A stretch of 64,000 bases of DNA from Alcanivoracaceae bacterium (GCA_029213045.1 JARGPN010000009.1:677719-741718), one strand, 5' to 3'. Shown: positions 7,465 to 16,857, numbered from the stretch's first letter. Numbers and translations: made by a program. The notes: generated by a model from the letters alone, not told the origin.

Positions 7465-9546
7465 CTATTCTTTTTCTGTCAGCGCGTCGTCGCTAAGCGC
7501 ATCTTCTTTGTACGTGCGTTTCTTCTGAGCGCTTTTCAAGTTGTGATGCAGCATATAGCGCGCAGTTTGGTACATTCCTTCAAGCATGGAATCATAAGTT
7601 GCCAAAGCCTCTGGCTGACTCGCTCCTACTTCATTTTTCAGCGATGCATTTTTTAACGGATGCAGCTTCGGTTCTTCGCCGTTATAAAACATACCTAGCC
7701 AAAAACTCTCGCCAAGCAGTCCAATCTGCGGCCGATTTGTGCGGTCGCCGCCAAACGTCAGTGCGTAGCTATCTTTTCCTTGCTTGTCCCACGTTAATAA
7801 ATCACGGCCCAAGGTACGGTTCTCGTAAGGAAGCCCCACGACACCCAGGGCGGTCGGCAAAACATCGACCAACCCTGCAGCCTCATTGATTACGCGCGGT
7901 TCTGGTATTGAGCTTGGTCCATAAATGACCAAAGGCACATGAAACTTATCTAAATACAGCGCTTCGCTGTATCCCATGTGCTCGGTAGACGTTGAGCGAT
8001 CATTGTGGTCGCCGTACATCACAACCACCGTATTGTCGGCGTAATGACTTTGCGCCATTAATTCGTACAAGAAAAAGCCTAGATTAAAATCGAGGAGCCG
8101 CGTGGCGTTGTATTGATCGGCGGCCAAAAAACCATACTTATTGAGTTCATCTTGCGGCACATCTTTTACTTCAAAGCCCGAGCCATCATCAGGAATCGTA
8201 AACGGACGATGGTTACCAGCCAGTTGAATAAAGGCAACAAACGGCTTCTCTGGGGGCAATTCATCTAATCGCTTATCCGCAGCGAGAAAAAGATCTCGAT
8301 CAGAAATACCCCAAACATCGTTGTTCGGCGCATCGTAAGACCCCTCTTCCCATAACTCCAAATCGTCAATACTGGAATCAAGCAGCCCCTTCACGTTCGC
8401 CCAACCGGCACTACCACCAATAAAATACAGCTTTTTATAATCGGTGAACGCGTTAACCAGCGTGTATTGATTAGCGATCAACGGATTCCTTGTCGCAGTA
8501 CTTCCGCCCCACGTTACGTCGGGCACGCCGGTAACTAATCCGAATACCGTACGCGCTGTGCCCACCGCAGGCACCATGAAGTTAGGAAAGAAAATACCGG
8601 CTCGCCCAGCCTTATCTAAATTAGGCGTAGCGTTAAGAGGGTTGCCATATAAGCCGCTTCGGTTTGCGCCGAGAGACTCCAAATGAATAAAAATAACATT
8701 CGGCCGACGCCCTTCGACGTTCCGTCCGGCAGCATGGCGGGTAAACGACAACGCCTCCACATTAGGCTCATCAACGCCCAAGTACTCAGCAACCGCGGGA
8801 TACGCCGCGCGTAACTTCTCTTTATCGTAAGGACGCGTTTGATTGTTCAGCGTGTCAAAGAAAAATACCACGGGGTTTAGCCCGAGCGCTGATACTTCTG
8901 GATTGCCTGAGAAAAACGCATCCCCCCAGCGCAGCGGCACGGTGCTGCCGATCTTCCCCATGAACCCGAACACCAGCAACGGCATCACCACAGCAGACGT
9001 GACGACAAAACGAAGCCAACTGCCGCGAATATTCGATTGCCGGTATCGACGTATAAATTTTCTCACCAACAGCGCTGCCGCAACCGTCACCACTATTTGA
9101 ATCGACAGTAGCCATACGACCGGATACGTTTGCCAAACCATCGTGACGGAATCCATGCCGTCTTCAGCGAAACGCAATACAGACGCATTTAAACGCTCAT
9201 CCAGATACGAGTAGTGTGCAAAGTCGGAAATATAAAAAGTGACAAGGCCAAATACAGCCAAGAAGGCATATAGCATCGCGAGGCGATAGCCAATTCTTCC
9301 GCGCAACCCAAACGGACGCGGCAGAAGAGAAATAATGGCAACGGGTAACAGCGCTAGAATTGCGATACGCAAATCAAAGCGAACACCAATAAAAAACGCT
9401 TTTAAAATAACATCGTTTGGCTGTTGAAGTTTGTCAGCCAAGAAATGCAAATAAAATCCACAGCGCAAAACCACTAGCGTCGCGAAAAAAATTAGCAGCA
9501 AAGGCAGCAACATTCTAAGACGGGGAAAGCGTGTAAGCATGAACAC
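7465..9546 (-). CDS. LtaS/MdoB-like membrane sulfatase-fold phosphoglycerol transferase
   Basis: 693 aa. About five N-terminal membrane segments (within residues 10-195), then a large extracytoplasmic alkaline-phosphatase/sulfatase-fold domain. Metal and catalytic pattern: VIFIHLESLG at about 284-293 (metal-binding Glu), Thr330 in VGTARTVFG as the likely nucleophile, and VVMYGDHNDRS near residue 530 as the Asp/His metal site. Relatives transfer phosphoglycerol or phosphoethanolamine to envelope polymers such as periplasmic glucans; the substrate here is unknown. Pseudomonas has dolP next to sspB, so this gene appears to be an insertion. It lies 24 nt from the sspB stop with no hairpin between. 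Confidence 0.8.
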   Translation of the reverse strand: MFMLTRFPRLRMLLPLLLIFFATLVVLRCGFYLHFLADKLQQPNDVILKAFFIGVRFDLRIAILALLPVAIISLLPRPFGLRGRIGYRLAMLYAFLAVFGLVTFYISDFAHYSYLDERLNASVLRFAEDGMDSVTMVWQTYPVVWLLSIQIVVTVAAALLVRKFIRRYRQSNIRGSWLRFVVTSAVVMPLLVFGFMGKIGSTVPLRWGDAFFSGNPEVSALGLNPVVFFFDTLNNQTRPYDKEKLRAAYPAVAEYLGVDEPNVEALSFTRHAAGRNVEGRRPNVIFIHLESLGANRSGLYGNPLNATPNLDKAGRAGIFFPNFMVPAVGTARTVFGLVTGVPDVTWGGSTATRNPLIANQYTLVNAFTDYKKLYFIGGSAGWANVKGLLDSSIDDLELWEEGSYDAPNNDVWGISDRDLFLAADKRLDELPPEKPFVAFIQLAGNHRPFTIPDDGSGFEVKDVPQDELNKYGFLAADQYNATRLLDFNLGFFLYELMAQSHYADNTVVVMYGDHNDRSTSTEHMGYSEALYLDKFHVPLVIYGPSSIPEPRVINEAAGLVDVLPTALGVVGLPYENRTLGRDLLTWDKQGKDSYALTFGGDRTNRPQIGLLGESFWLGMFYNGEEPKLHPLKNASLKNEVGASQPEALATYDSMLEGMYQTARYMLHHNLKSAQKKRTYKEDALSDDALTEKE

Positions 9547-9560
9547 CCCTTTTGGAAAGA

Positions 9561-9956
9561 CTACTTAATGATTTTTAAACGAGGACGACTCACCTCAGAG
9601 GAGGCTTTGTCCGATTTGGGCGGCTCAGGCTCGGGAGGCGGAGTAGGATCGAACGCCATTCCCTGTCCGTTTTCTCGGGCATACACAGCCAACACTGCAA
9701 GCGGCGGCACGGATATTTGCTGAGGAATGCCTGAAAACCGTGCTGAAAAGCTAATGCCTTCATTATCCAGCAGCAGTTGTGCCACTGCGCGTGGCGCCAC
9801 ATTCAGCGTAATGTGGCCATCCTGCACGCAGTCTTGCGGCACAGAAACGCCAGGAAAGTGCGCATCCACCAATAGGTGCGGCGTTAAACCGTTGTCGCAA
9901 ATCCATTCGTAAATCGCCCGTATTAAATACGGGCGATTAGGCGTTAAAGCAGACAT
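9561..9956 (-). CDS. sspB: ClpXP protease specificity-enhancing factor SspB
   Basis: 131-aa adaptor that delivers ssrA-tagged proteins to ClpXP. The N-terminal folded domain (MSALTPNRPYLIRAIYEWI … ARFSGIPQQISVP) binds the tag. A flexible, proline-rich linker (about 100-120, TPPPEPEPPKSD) leads to the C-terminal RPRLKIIK, matching the ClpX-binding tail of the family. Lies 12 nt downstream of sspA, the standard pair. Confidence 0.95.
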   Translation of the reverse strand: MSALTPNRPYLIRAIYEWICDNGLTPHLLVDAHFPGVSVPQDCVQDGHITLNVAPRAVAQLLLDNEGISFSARFSGIPQQISVPPLAVLAVYARENGQGMAFDPTPPPEPEPPKSDKASSEVSRPRLKIIK

Positions 9957-9968
9957 GAAAAACTCACG

Positions 9969-10607
9969 TTATAGCGGGTTTCGCATATCCCGTTCCGCTT
10001 CAGACAAACTCGCCTGGAAGCTATCACGGTTGAACATGCGCTCTGCGTACTCGAACATTGGCTTGCATTGCTTCTCAGGCAGATCCAGACCCAACAGCGG
10101 CAAGCGCCATAAGATTGGAGCAACCACGCAATCAACCAACGTGAACTCTTCGTTCATGAAAAATGGCTTTTCAATAAACGCAGGAGCAATAGTGATAAGA
10201 TTTTCACGCAGCTCTTTACGACGCTTCGCTAGCGATGCTTCTTTTTCAACACCGGCTAAAATAGCATCCACATTGCCACACCAATCACGCTCGATACGGT
10301 GTATCAGCTGACGGCTTTGCGCGCGTGCAACAGGGTACACAGGCAGTAGCGGGGGATGCGGAAAACGCTCATCAAGATATTCCATGATGACATTTGCCTG
10401 AAACAGAGAGAGCTCACGATCTACCAATGTTGGCACTTCGTTGTAAGGATTAAGCTGCGCTAAATCCTCTGGCTTCTCTCCATCTTCCACATCAACGATA
10501 TCAACCGTAACGCCTTTTTCTGCCAGCACAATACGAACGCGGTGGCAGTAATGGTCGGTAGGGTTGGAGAAAAACGTCATCGACGAACGCTTGGTCACGA
10601 CACCCAT
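9969..10607 (-). CDS. sspA: Stringent starvation protein A SspA
   Basis: 212-aa glutathione-S-transferase-fold protein that binds RNA polymerase. I chose the ATG at 10607 (MGVVTKRSSMTFFSNPTDHYCHRVRI), preceded by AGGAG; an upstream frame extension to 10655 has no family support. Thioredoxin-like N-terminal domain (about 8-85, with NEVPTLVDRELSLFQANVIMEYL), then the helical C-terminal domain. SspA proteins are not expected to have GST activity. Operon with sspB; downstream of petABC as in Pseudomonas. Confidence 0.95.
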   Translation of the reverse strand: MGVVTKRSSMTFFSNPTDHYCHRVRIVLAEKGVTVDIVDVEDGEKPEDLAQLNPYNEVPTLVDRELSLFQANVIMEYLDERFPHPPLLPVYPVARAQSRQLIHRIERDWCGNVDAILAGVEKEASLAKRRKELRENLITIAPAFIEKPFFMNEEFTLVDCVVAPILWRLPLLGLDLPEKQCKPMFEYAERMFNRDSFQASLSEAERDMRNPL

Positions 10608-10642
10608 TTCTCTAAATTCTCCTGCGTATTTACAAGACAGAA

Positions 10643-10672
10643 ACAGGGTAGCCACTTTCGCAGCTACCCTGT
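10643..10672 (-). terminator. Hairpin between petC and sspA
   Basis: Ten-base stem ACAGGGTAGC (10643-10652) / GCTACCCTGT (10663-10672) with a 10-nt loop, between the petC stop and the sspA start. On the minus strand it is followed by CTGTTTCTGTCTTG, which is only moderately U-rich. It may partly terminate the bc1 operon before sspA. Confidence 0.5.
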
Positions 10673-10696
10673 ATCACGTTCACAACCACTACGAGA

Positions 10697-11353
10697 TCAG
10701 TGGACGTCTTTCCAGTATTCCTTCTTCATGAAGTAGGCTGGCCAGAACAAAATGAACAAGAACAACAGCACATACACACCAATTCGCTCGCGCTCTAAAC
10801 GGACAGGTTCTGCCGCATAGCCGAGGAAATTAGTTAAATCTGCCATGTTTTTGTGGAAATCTTCTTTGCTCATCGACGCTTCCATGTCTGCCATCACGTG
10901 CGGCATGCCGACGCTTGGGAAAACATGGTTGTTGTAACCGTAAGGGCGGGATTCGTCCTTATAGAAACCGATGAGATATGAATAAACCCAATCAGAGGAA
11001 CGCAAACGCGCTTCCAGAGACAAATCCGGCGGCGCATTACCAAACCACTTCTTAGATTCTGCCTCTACCATGGAGTTTTCCATAGTGTCACCAGGCTTAT
11101 CGGTGGTGAAGTTTAAATACTGCTGCGCAACGTCTACTGGAATACCAAGGTCTGTCGCCAAGCGCTCATAGCGCATGTACTTCATTCCATGACAACCCAT
11201 GCAATAGTTTACAAACAGCTTGGCACCATTTTGTAACGACACAGTGTCTTTAGGGCTCGCAGGCAACTTCACAATGTGCTCATTGTGTCCGCCACCCGCT
11301 GCGTATGCCACTAGCGGGAACAAGCATACCAATGCAATAAACAGCTTTTTCAT
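10697..11353 (-). CDS. petC: Cytochrome c1 of the bc1 complex
   Basis: 218 aa; carries electrons from the Rieske protein to soluble cytochrome c. Signal peptide MKKLFIALVCLFPLVAYA; one c-type heme site CMGCH near residue 52; a methionine ligand probably in the VGMPHVM region; C-terminal membrane anchor (about 190-210, VLLFLFILFWPAYFM). Start overlaps the petB stop (TAATG). Third gene of petABC. Confidence 0.96.
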   Translation of the reverse strand: MKKLFIALVCLFPLVAYAAGGGHNEHIVKLPASPKDTVSLQNGAKLFVNYCMGCHGMKYMRYERLATDLGIPVDVAQQYLNFTTDKPGDTMENSMVEAESKKWFGNAPPDLSLEARLRSSDWVYSYLIGFYKDESRPYGYNNHVFPSVGMPHVMADMEASMSKEDFHKNMADLTNFLGYAAEPVRLERERIGVYVLLFLFILFWPAYFMKKEYWKDVH

Positions 11354-12642
11354 TAGTGGCCCCCTCCAGTTACACGCTCAGGCACTGGCTTCGCTTTTTC
11401 GAAAAGGTGAGCAAACGGCAACACACCAGCAAAGTAGAAGAAGTAATAAACCGTGCCGATCTGCGCGATCGCTGTTTTCAGGTTAGAGCCTGGCTGAGTA
11501 CCTAAATAACCAAGCACGAGGAAATCCACCACAAATACAGCTAACGCAATTCTGCTTACCCATCCGCGGTAACGGAATGACTTAACAGGGTTGCGATCCA
11601 ACCAAGGCACTAGGAACAGAATAACGATCGCGCCGCCCATGGCAATCATGCCCCAAGTCTTCGAGTTAAAAATAAACTCGATGGTTGTTGCGCGCAGCAT
11701 CGCGTAATAAGGACCGTAATACCAAACCGGCGCAATGTGCTCAGGCGTTTTCAGCGGGTTCGCTGGCTCAAAGTTCGGCTTCTCCAACAGGTAACCACCG
11801 CCATCAGGGAAGAAGAACACAACTGTTGCGAACACCATTAAAAATACGATCACACCGACTGTATCTTTAACAGAGTAATAAGGATGGAATGCAATGCCGT
11901 CTAAAGGCACGCCGTTTTCATCTTTATGCTTTTTAATTTCAACGCCATCAGGGTTGTTCGAACCTACTTCGTGCAACGCTAACAAGTGCAATACCACCAG
12001 CGCTAACAGAACGATAGGAATCGCCACCACATGCAAGGCGAAGAATTTATTGATGGTTGCTTCGGACAACAGGTAATCGCCGCGCACCCATGTTGTCAGG
12101 GCCTCGCCAATTTCCTTGCCTTCTTTTCCGTCAATAAACGGCAGCATGTCGAACGGCACAGCACCAACCAATGAGATAATAACCTGAGCGCCCCAATAAG
12201 ACATGTTGCCCCAAGGTAATACATAACCAAGAAAGCCTTCAGCCATCAGTGCCAGATAAATCAGCATGCCGAAAATCCACACTAGCTCGCGTGGTGGCTT
12301 ATAAGAGCCATACATCAAGCCACGGAACATGTGGATATAAATCACGGCAAAGAACGCGGATGCGCCCACTGCATGCAGATAGCGAATTAACCAACCAAAC
12401 TGCACATCGCGCATGATGTATTCAACAGAGTTGAACGCGTCAGATGGCGAGTAGAACATGGTCAGCCAAACACCGGTCAGAAGCTGGTTAACCAAAACCA
12501 ACAACGACAACACACCGAAGAAATACCAGAAGTTAAAGTTCTTCGGCGCATAGTACTCTGACATATGCTTTTTAAAGGCATTAACAACGGGCAAACGTGC
12601 ATCTACCCAATCAATTGTGCCGTTAATCATTTTCATAATCAT
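11353..12642 (-). CDS. petB: Cytochrome b of the bc1 complex
   Basis: 429-aa integral membrane subunit with about eight helices, carrying both b hemes and the quinol oxidation and reduction sites. Paired heme histidines lie in RYLHAVGASAFFAVIYIH and in FFALHVVAIPIVLLALVVLH. The quinol-oxidation motif reads PVWY (in HIAPVWYYGPYYAML) instead of the textbook PEWY. It overlaps petA by 4 nt and petC by 1 nt. Confidence 0.97.
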   Translation of the reverse strand: MIMKMINGTIDWVDARLPVVNAFKKHMSEYYAPKNFNFWYFFGVLSLLVLVNQLLTGVWLTMFYSPSDAFNSVEYIMRDVQFGWLIRYLHAVGASAFFAVIYIHMFRGLMYGSYKPPRELVWIFGMLIYLALMAEGFLGYVLPWGNMSYWGAQVIISLVGAVPFDMLPFIDGKEGKEIGEALTTWVRGDYLLSEATINKFFALHVVAIPIVLLALVVLHLLALHEVGSNNPDGVEIKKHKDENGVPLDGIAFHPYYSVKDTVGVIVFLMVFATVVFFFPDGGGYLLEKPNFEPANPLKTPEHIAPVWYYGPYYAMLRATTIEFIFNSKTWGMIAMGGAIVILFLVPWLDRNPVKSFRYRGWVSRIALAVFVVDFLVLGYLGTQPGSNLKTAIAQIGTVYYFFYFAGVLPFAHLFEKAKPVPERVTGGGH

Positions 12643-13232
12643 GCCTGAGTCTCCCCTTCTTCGGAGCCGACGATGACAACGGACTCACTCAGATACGAAT
12701 GTGGCGGCACAACCAAGTTGGTTGGCGCAGGCACACCCTTATACACGCGACCGGCAAAATCAAACTTAGAGCCGTGACATGGGCAGAAGAAACCACCAAA
12801 TTCCAATCCAACTTCAACATTAGGATTTGGATTATAGGTAGGAGAGCAGCCTAAGTGCGTGCAGGTACCAACCAGAACCAAAAACTCTGGTTTGATAGCG
12901 CGTGCAGCATTCTTCGCGTAATCAGGTTGCTGATCAGCGTCCGAAGCGGGATCTTTCAACTCACTGTCTAACTGAGGAAGATTCTCCAGCATCGCAGGAG
13001 TACGACGAACCACCCAAACGGGCTTACCGCGCCATTCAACCACGGTACGTCCACCGACTTCGATTTTACTGATATCGATTTTCACAGGCGCGCCAGCGTT
13101 CTTAGCACGAGCACTTGGCTGCCAGGACTTTACAAAGGGAACTGCAACACCGACTGCACCGACTGCGCCCACACCACAGGTGAGACCGACAAGAAAGGTG
13201 CGGCGGCTGGTGTTAACGCCGTCATTACTCAT
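12639..13232 (-). CDS. petA: Rieske iron-sulfur subunit of the bc1 complex
   Basis: 197 aa. The N-terminus SRRTFLVGLTCGVGAVGAVG is a twin-arginine signal that also serves as membrane anchor. A short hinge (SARAKNAGAPVKIDI) precedes the Rieske fold; the 2Fe-2S ligands are in GTCTHLGCSP and FFCPCHGSKFD. It takes electrons from quinol at cytochrome b and hands them to cytochrome c1. First gene of petABC. Confidence 0.97.
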   Translation of the reverse strand: MSNDGVNTSRRTFLVGLTCGVGAVGAVGVAVPFVKSWQPSARAKNAGAPVKIDISKIEVGGRTVVEWRGKPVWVVRRTPAMLENLPQLDSELKDPASDADQQPDYAKNAARAIKPEFLVLVGTCTHLGCSPTYNPNPNVEVGLEFGGFFCPCHGSKFDFAGRVYKGVPAPTNLVVPPHSYLSESVVIVGSEEGETQA

Positions 13233-13257
13233 TGAGATGTTCTCCCCTAGGATCCGA

Positions 13258-13278
13258 CGCTTGGCATTGTTCCAAGCG
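13258..13278 (-). promoter_or_regulatory. Hairpin in the petA leader
   Basis: CGCTTGG (13258-13264) / CCAAGCG (13272-13278), 7-nt loop, about 26 nt upstream of the petA start. Near the ribosome binding region; could modulate translation. Function not known. Confidence 0.35.
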
Positions 13279-13362
13279 CTTCGAGGATACCGCGTGTTCG
13301 GGTATGGCTCTGCCTCGGTCTTCGCTATGAAGGCAATTCAGAGCCGGATTGAGGCGGTGCGA

Positions 13363-13391
13363 ATGGTAAAGAAAAAGCCCACAATAAACAA
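13363..13391 (-). promoter_or_regulatory. Candidate promoter of petABC
   Basis: Minus-strand TTGTTT (13386-13391), 17-nt spacer and TACCAT (13363-13368), just downstream of the rpsI terminator. It would give a leader of about 125 nt. The -10 is imperfect. Confidence 0.4.
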
Positions 13392-13435
13392 CAGGATTTA
13401 TGCCCAATATCAATCACATAAGAGCTCGCCCTGAA

Positions 13436-13468
13436 ACAAAAAAAGCCCGGTAAACCGGGCTTTTTTCG
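13436..13468. terminator. Intrinsic terminator of rplM-rpsI
   Basis: Stem AAGCCCGG / CCGGGCTT (13443-13450 / 13455-13462) with a 4-nt loop and A/T runs on both sides. It ends the ribosomal-protein operon on the minus strand before petA. Confidence 0.93.
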
Positions 13469-13487
13469 AAGAAAGCGTTGAATCGAA

Positions 13488-13886
13488 TTAACGCTTGGAG
13501 AACTGCGGGCGACGACGCGCTTTATGCAGACCCACTTTCTTACGTTCAACTTCACGAGCATCGCGGGTTACGAAACCAGCTTTACGCAGGGCAGCACGTA
13601 GGGCTTCGTCATATTCCATCAACGCACGAGTGATACCGTGACGAATAGCACCAGCCTGACCGGATGTGCCACCACCGTCTACAGTAACCTTAATATCGAA
13701 ACGCTCAGTCATTTCAACCAGCTCAAGTGGCTGACGCACCACCATACGAGCGGTTTCACGACCGAAGTACTCATCCAGAGGCTTGCCATTTACAACAATG
13801 GCGCCAGAACCTGGACGCAAAAATACACGAGCTGCTGATGTCTTGCGACGACCAGTACCGTAATTATTAGACGCTGCAGTTGCCAT
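13488..13886 (-). CDS. rpsI: 30S ribosomal protein S9
   Basis: 132 aa, close to the usual 130. Family patterns include [19 protein letters not shown] near the N-terminus, the [19 protein letters not shown] block and the basic C-terminal tail [17 protein letters not shown], whose final Lys-Arg reaches the P-site tRNA. Lies 11 nt after rplM, the universal pairing. Confidence 0.98.
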   Translation of the reverse strand: MATAASNNYGTGRRKTSAARVFLRPGSGAIVVNGKPLDEYFGRETARMVVRQPLELVEMTERFDIKVTVDGGGTSGQAGAIRHGITRALMEYDEALRAALRKAGFVTRDAREVERKKVGLHKARRRPQFSKR

Positions 13887-13897
13887 TCAATTGCCCC

Positions 13898-14326
13898 TTA
13901 GAGTTCGAGCGGCTGCGGCTGCTGAGCTGTATGTGGATGCTCAGTACCGGCATAAACTTTCAGTTTACGGAACATAGCACGGCCCAGCGGATTATGAGGC
14001 AACATGCCCTTAACCGCCTTCTCGAGTACCATTTCCGGCTTACGAGCAATCAACTTCTCGAAGCTCGCTTCTTTAATACCACCCGGGAAACCCGAGTGAC
14101 GATAGTAAATTTTGTCTTTGGCTTTGTTGCCAGTGACTTTTACTTTTTCGGCGTTGATGACGACGATGTAGTCACCGGTATCAGCGTGCGGCGTGTACAC
14201 AGGCTTGTGCTTGCCGCGCAGACGGGTGGCCAACTCGGTGGCCAAACGACCCAAGGTCTTGCCATCTGCGTCTACCACGTACCAGTCGCGCTTGACGCTT
14301 TGCTCATTGGCGCTGTAGGTCTTCAT
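13898..14326 (-). CDS. rplM: 50S ribosomal protein L13
   Basis: 142 aa, the E. coli length, when started at the ATG at 14326 ([20 protein letters not shown]). A start seven codons upstream is in frame but not supported by the family. Contains [18 protein letters not shown] and the [21 protein letters not shown]-terminal block. Early-assembling large-subunit protein; first gene of rplM-rpsI. Confidence 0.98.
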   Translation of the reverse strand: MKTYSANEQSVKRDWYVVDADGKTLGRLATELATRLRGKHKPVYTPHADTGDYIVVINAEKVKVTGNKAKDKIYYRHSGFPGGIKEASFEKLIARKPEMVLEKAVKGMLPHNPLGRAMFRKLKVYAGTEHPHTAQQPQPLEL

Positions 14327-14403
14327 GAAATTCTGCCCTAAATTCATAGTGTTACGGGGAAAACAGGCCCCTCGGCGAATTACCCGCCGTCAAGAGAGCG
14401 CGA

Positions 14404-14432
14404 ATTCTACCCAAGCGCCCTCATTAAAACAA
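14404..14432 (-). promoter_or_regulatory. Promoter of rplM-rpsI
   Basis: Minus-strand -35 TTGTTT (14427-14432), exact 17-nt spacer, -10 TAGAAT (14404-14409). The leader to rplM would be about 70 nt, long enough for the autoregulation known for ribosomal-protein operons, though no specific L13 site is recognised. Confidence 0.65.
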
Positions 14433-14593
14433 GCGATTTACTGCCGTGATTTTATAGGATTCGCGCGGCAACCCTGCGCGCCCTTACTGACCATCGCTTG
14501 CGGCAGCGCTACTATGCGGGCCACGCGATGAATATTCGGCATATTACCTACATTGCCAGCATTCACAATGATCGATTACTCAGGAGCCAACAA

Positions 14594-15631
14594 ATGGAAT
14601 ATCGAACGCTGGGCGACACGAACATTCAAGTCAGCGCCCTCTGCCTCGGCACCATGACGTGGGGCAACCAAAACAGCCAAGACGACGGCTTCGCGCAAAT
14701 GGACCTCGCGGTAGAGCATGGCATTAACTTTTTCGACACGGCTGAAATGTACGCGGTGCCCGCATCGGCCGAAACATCCGGCAGAACCGAGGAGATAATT
14801 GGCAATTGGTTCGCCCAGCGTGGTGGTCGAGATAAAATTGTGCTCGCCAGCAAGGCCGCTGGCCCAGGTGCGTGGATCAAACACATTCGAGGCGGACCAC
14901 GGCTCAACCGCGAGCACCTATTTAAAGCCGTTGAAACCAGCCTGCAGCGGTTACAAACAGATTATCTCGATTTATATCAAATGCACTGGCCAGACCGAAA
15001 TACCAACTACTTTGGCAAACTCAATTACCAGCACAGCACTGAAGAGCAAATGACGCCCATTGCCGAAACCGTGGCGGCACTTGATGAGCTGGTCAAACAG
15101 GGCAAGATTCGACAGTACGGGCTTTCCAATGAAACGCCGTGGGGCACCATGCAATATGTGCTCGAATCAGAACGACAAAGCGGTGCCCGCCCAGTGTCGA
15201 TTCAAAACCCCTATTCATTACTCAACCGAAGCTTTGAAGTAGGCCTTGCGGAAATTGCACATCGAGAGCATATCGGACTGCTGGCCTACTCCCCGCTCGC
15301 CTTCGGCATGCTCAGCGGCAAATACCGTAATAATCAGTGGCCGGAAAACGCGCGTTTGACGTTGTTTAAATATTTTTCTCGCTATAACAATCAATACGCC
15401 GTTGCCGCCACAGAAAAATATTGCGCGCTGGCAGAGCAGCACGGCATGACACCAACACAGCTAGCGCTGCAGTTTGTTACGACGCGTCCATTCGTGACGA
15501 GCAACATTATTGGCGCAACAACGTTAGAGCAGCTGCAGGAAAATCTCAGCAGCACTGAGGTCGTCATCACAGATGAAATCGCGAACGCGCTAGAGAATAT
15601 TCATACTGAGTTTCCCAACCCTGCGCCGTAA
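14594..15631 (+). CDS. tas: Aldo/keto reductase, Tas-like
   Basis: 345 aa, almost the length of E. coli Tas (346). Start at the ATG at 14594 after AGGAG; upstream in-frame ATGs add no family sequence. TIM-barrel NADPH-dependent oxidoreductase: LCLGTMTWGNQNS, FFDTAEMYAVP (Asp and Tyr of the catalytic tetrad), VLASKAAG (Lys) and DYLDLYQMHWPDR (His). IQNPYSLLNRSFEVGLAE is near-identical in Tas. Natural substrate unknown. Divergent from rplM, in the same place as a similar oxidoreductase in Pseudomonas. Confidence 0.88.
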   Translation: MEYRTLGDTNIQVSALCLGTMTWGNQNSQDDGFAQMDLAVEHGINFFDTAEMYAVPASAETSGRTEEIIGNWFAQRGGRDKIVLASKAAGPGAWIKHIRGGPRLNREHLFKAVETSLQRLQTDYLDLYQMHWPDRNTNYFGKLNYQHSTEEQMTPIAETVAALDELVKQGKIRQYGLSNETPWGTMQYVLESERQSGARPVSIQNPYSLLNRSFEVGLAEIAHREHIGLLAYSPLAFGMLSGKYRNNQWPENARLTLFKYFSRYNNQYAVAATEKYCALAEQHGMTPTQLALQFVTTRPFVTSNIIGATTLEQLQENLSSTEVVITDEIANALENIHTEFPNPAP

Positions 15632-15756
15632 CGAGTAGGAGTTGAGACGAAAAAAGTAGTTTATAGGGAGGCGTCTCGCCAGAACGGGGACGCTAACACC
15701 GCAACATGCTAGAGGTTGATTTATAACTAAACGCTGCGAAATGAAACACCCACCAC

Positions 15757-16857
15757 TTAGGGTTTATGCGGGCGCGCCAGATACTCTCGCGATTGCATTT
15801 CGAGCAAGCGACTGCAGGTCCGCTGGAATTCAAACTCGAGTCGCCCGCCAGCATAAATATCTTCGATGGGGGTTTCTGCGGTAATAATTAATTTTACGCC
15901 ACGATCATAGAACTCATCGATCAAATTGATAAACCGCCTCGCCAAATCATCCGTCGTCACGCTCATACGCTCAACATTGGCGAGCATCACCGTATGAAAT
16001 TCGCGCGCCACCTCAATATAGTCATTCTGACTTCGAGGCCCATCGCATAGCTCGCGAAATTCGAACCACGCCACATCATCGCTGATTTTCTCAACATTAA
16101 TTTTTCGACCTTCAATCAGAATAGTCGCTTTTTCCCGGTGATTGCCGTGCTCTGTTTCCAGCGTGTTAAAACGCTCGGTCAAAAAACTTTCCGCGCTACC
16201 ACCCAGCGGGCAATGATAGAGCTCTGCTTGCTCGAGTAAGCGCAAGCGATAGTCCGTTCCACCATCAACATTAAGCACTTGAGTGAACTGGTTTATCAGA
16301 GCAATAGCGGGTAAAAAACGAGCGCGCTGCAAACCATCGCGGTACAAACCGTCGGGCGCTATATTGGACGTCGCCACTAACGTTACCCCTTGCTCGAATA
16401 ATGCTTCCATTAAACCGGCAAGAATCATCGCATCGGTAATATCCGTGACAAAGAATTCATCAAAGCAAAGCACCTTGGTTTTCTTTGCAAGGTCATTGGC
16501 GATTTCAGTGAGGGGGTTTTTCTGACCTTGGCGTGCACGCATTTCTTGATGCACATACTGCATAAACCGATGAAAGTGAGTGCGACGTTTTTCCGCAAAC
16601 GGCAACGACTCGAAAAAAACATCCATTAAGTAGGTTTTGCCACGGCCTACTCCGCCCCACATATACAACCCGATTTGCGGCTGCTTGCTTTTCTTTCGAA
16701 AAAACAAACCAGGACGGCGCGACTCACCTTCTATCAATCGATGATAAAGATCATCGAGACGCTCAACCGCTCGGGCCTGCGCCGGATCTGCGTGAAAATC
16801 TTCGCGCTGCAGATCTTGTCGATAATGCTCTAGTGGGGTCATAACAGGCCGCAACAT
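15757..16857 (-). CDS. zapE: Cell division protein ZapE (AFG1-like ATPase)
   Basis: 366-aa P-loop ATPase. Walker A GGVGRGKTYLMD near residue 74, Walker B VLCFDEFFVTD near 135, and sensor-like VTLVATSN. ZapE associates with the constricting Z-ring in E. coli. Start may be the ATG at 16857 or the one at 16842 (MTPLEHYRQDL); neither has a strong ribosome binding site. Followed upstream by a hydrolase gene and zapG, a common gammaproteobacterial group. Confidence 0.93.
   Translation of the reverse strand: MLRPVMTPLEHYRQDLQREDFHADPAQARAVERLDDLYHRLIEGESRRPGLFFRKKSKQPQIGLYMWGGVGRGKTYLMDVFFESLPFAEKRRTHFHRFMQYVHQEMRARQGQKNPLTEIANDLAKKTKVLCFDEFFVTDITDAMILAGLMEALFEQGVTLVATSNIAPDGLYRDGLQRARFLPAIALINQFTQVLNVDGGTDYRLRLLEQAELYHCPLGGSAESFLTERFNTLETEHGNHREKATILIEGRKINVEKISDDVAWFEFRELCDGPRSQNDYIEVAREFHTVMLANVERMSVTTDDLARRFINLIDEFYDRGVKLIITAETPIEDIYAGGRLEFEFQRTCSRLLEMQSREYLARPHKP

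Noticed and set aside
15642..15676. GAGACG/CGTCTC inverted repeat after the aldo/keto reductase gene
   Set aside because: Only 6 bp with a 23-nt loop; likely by chance.
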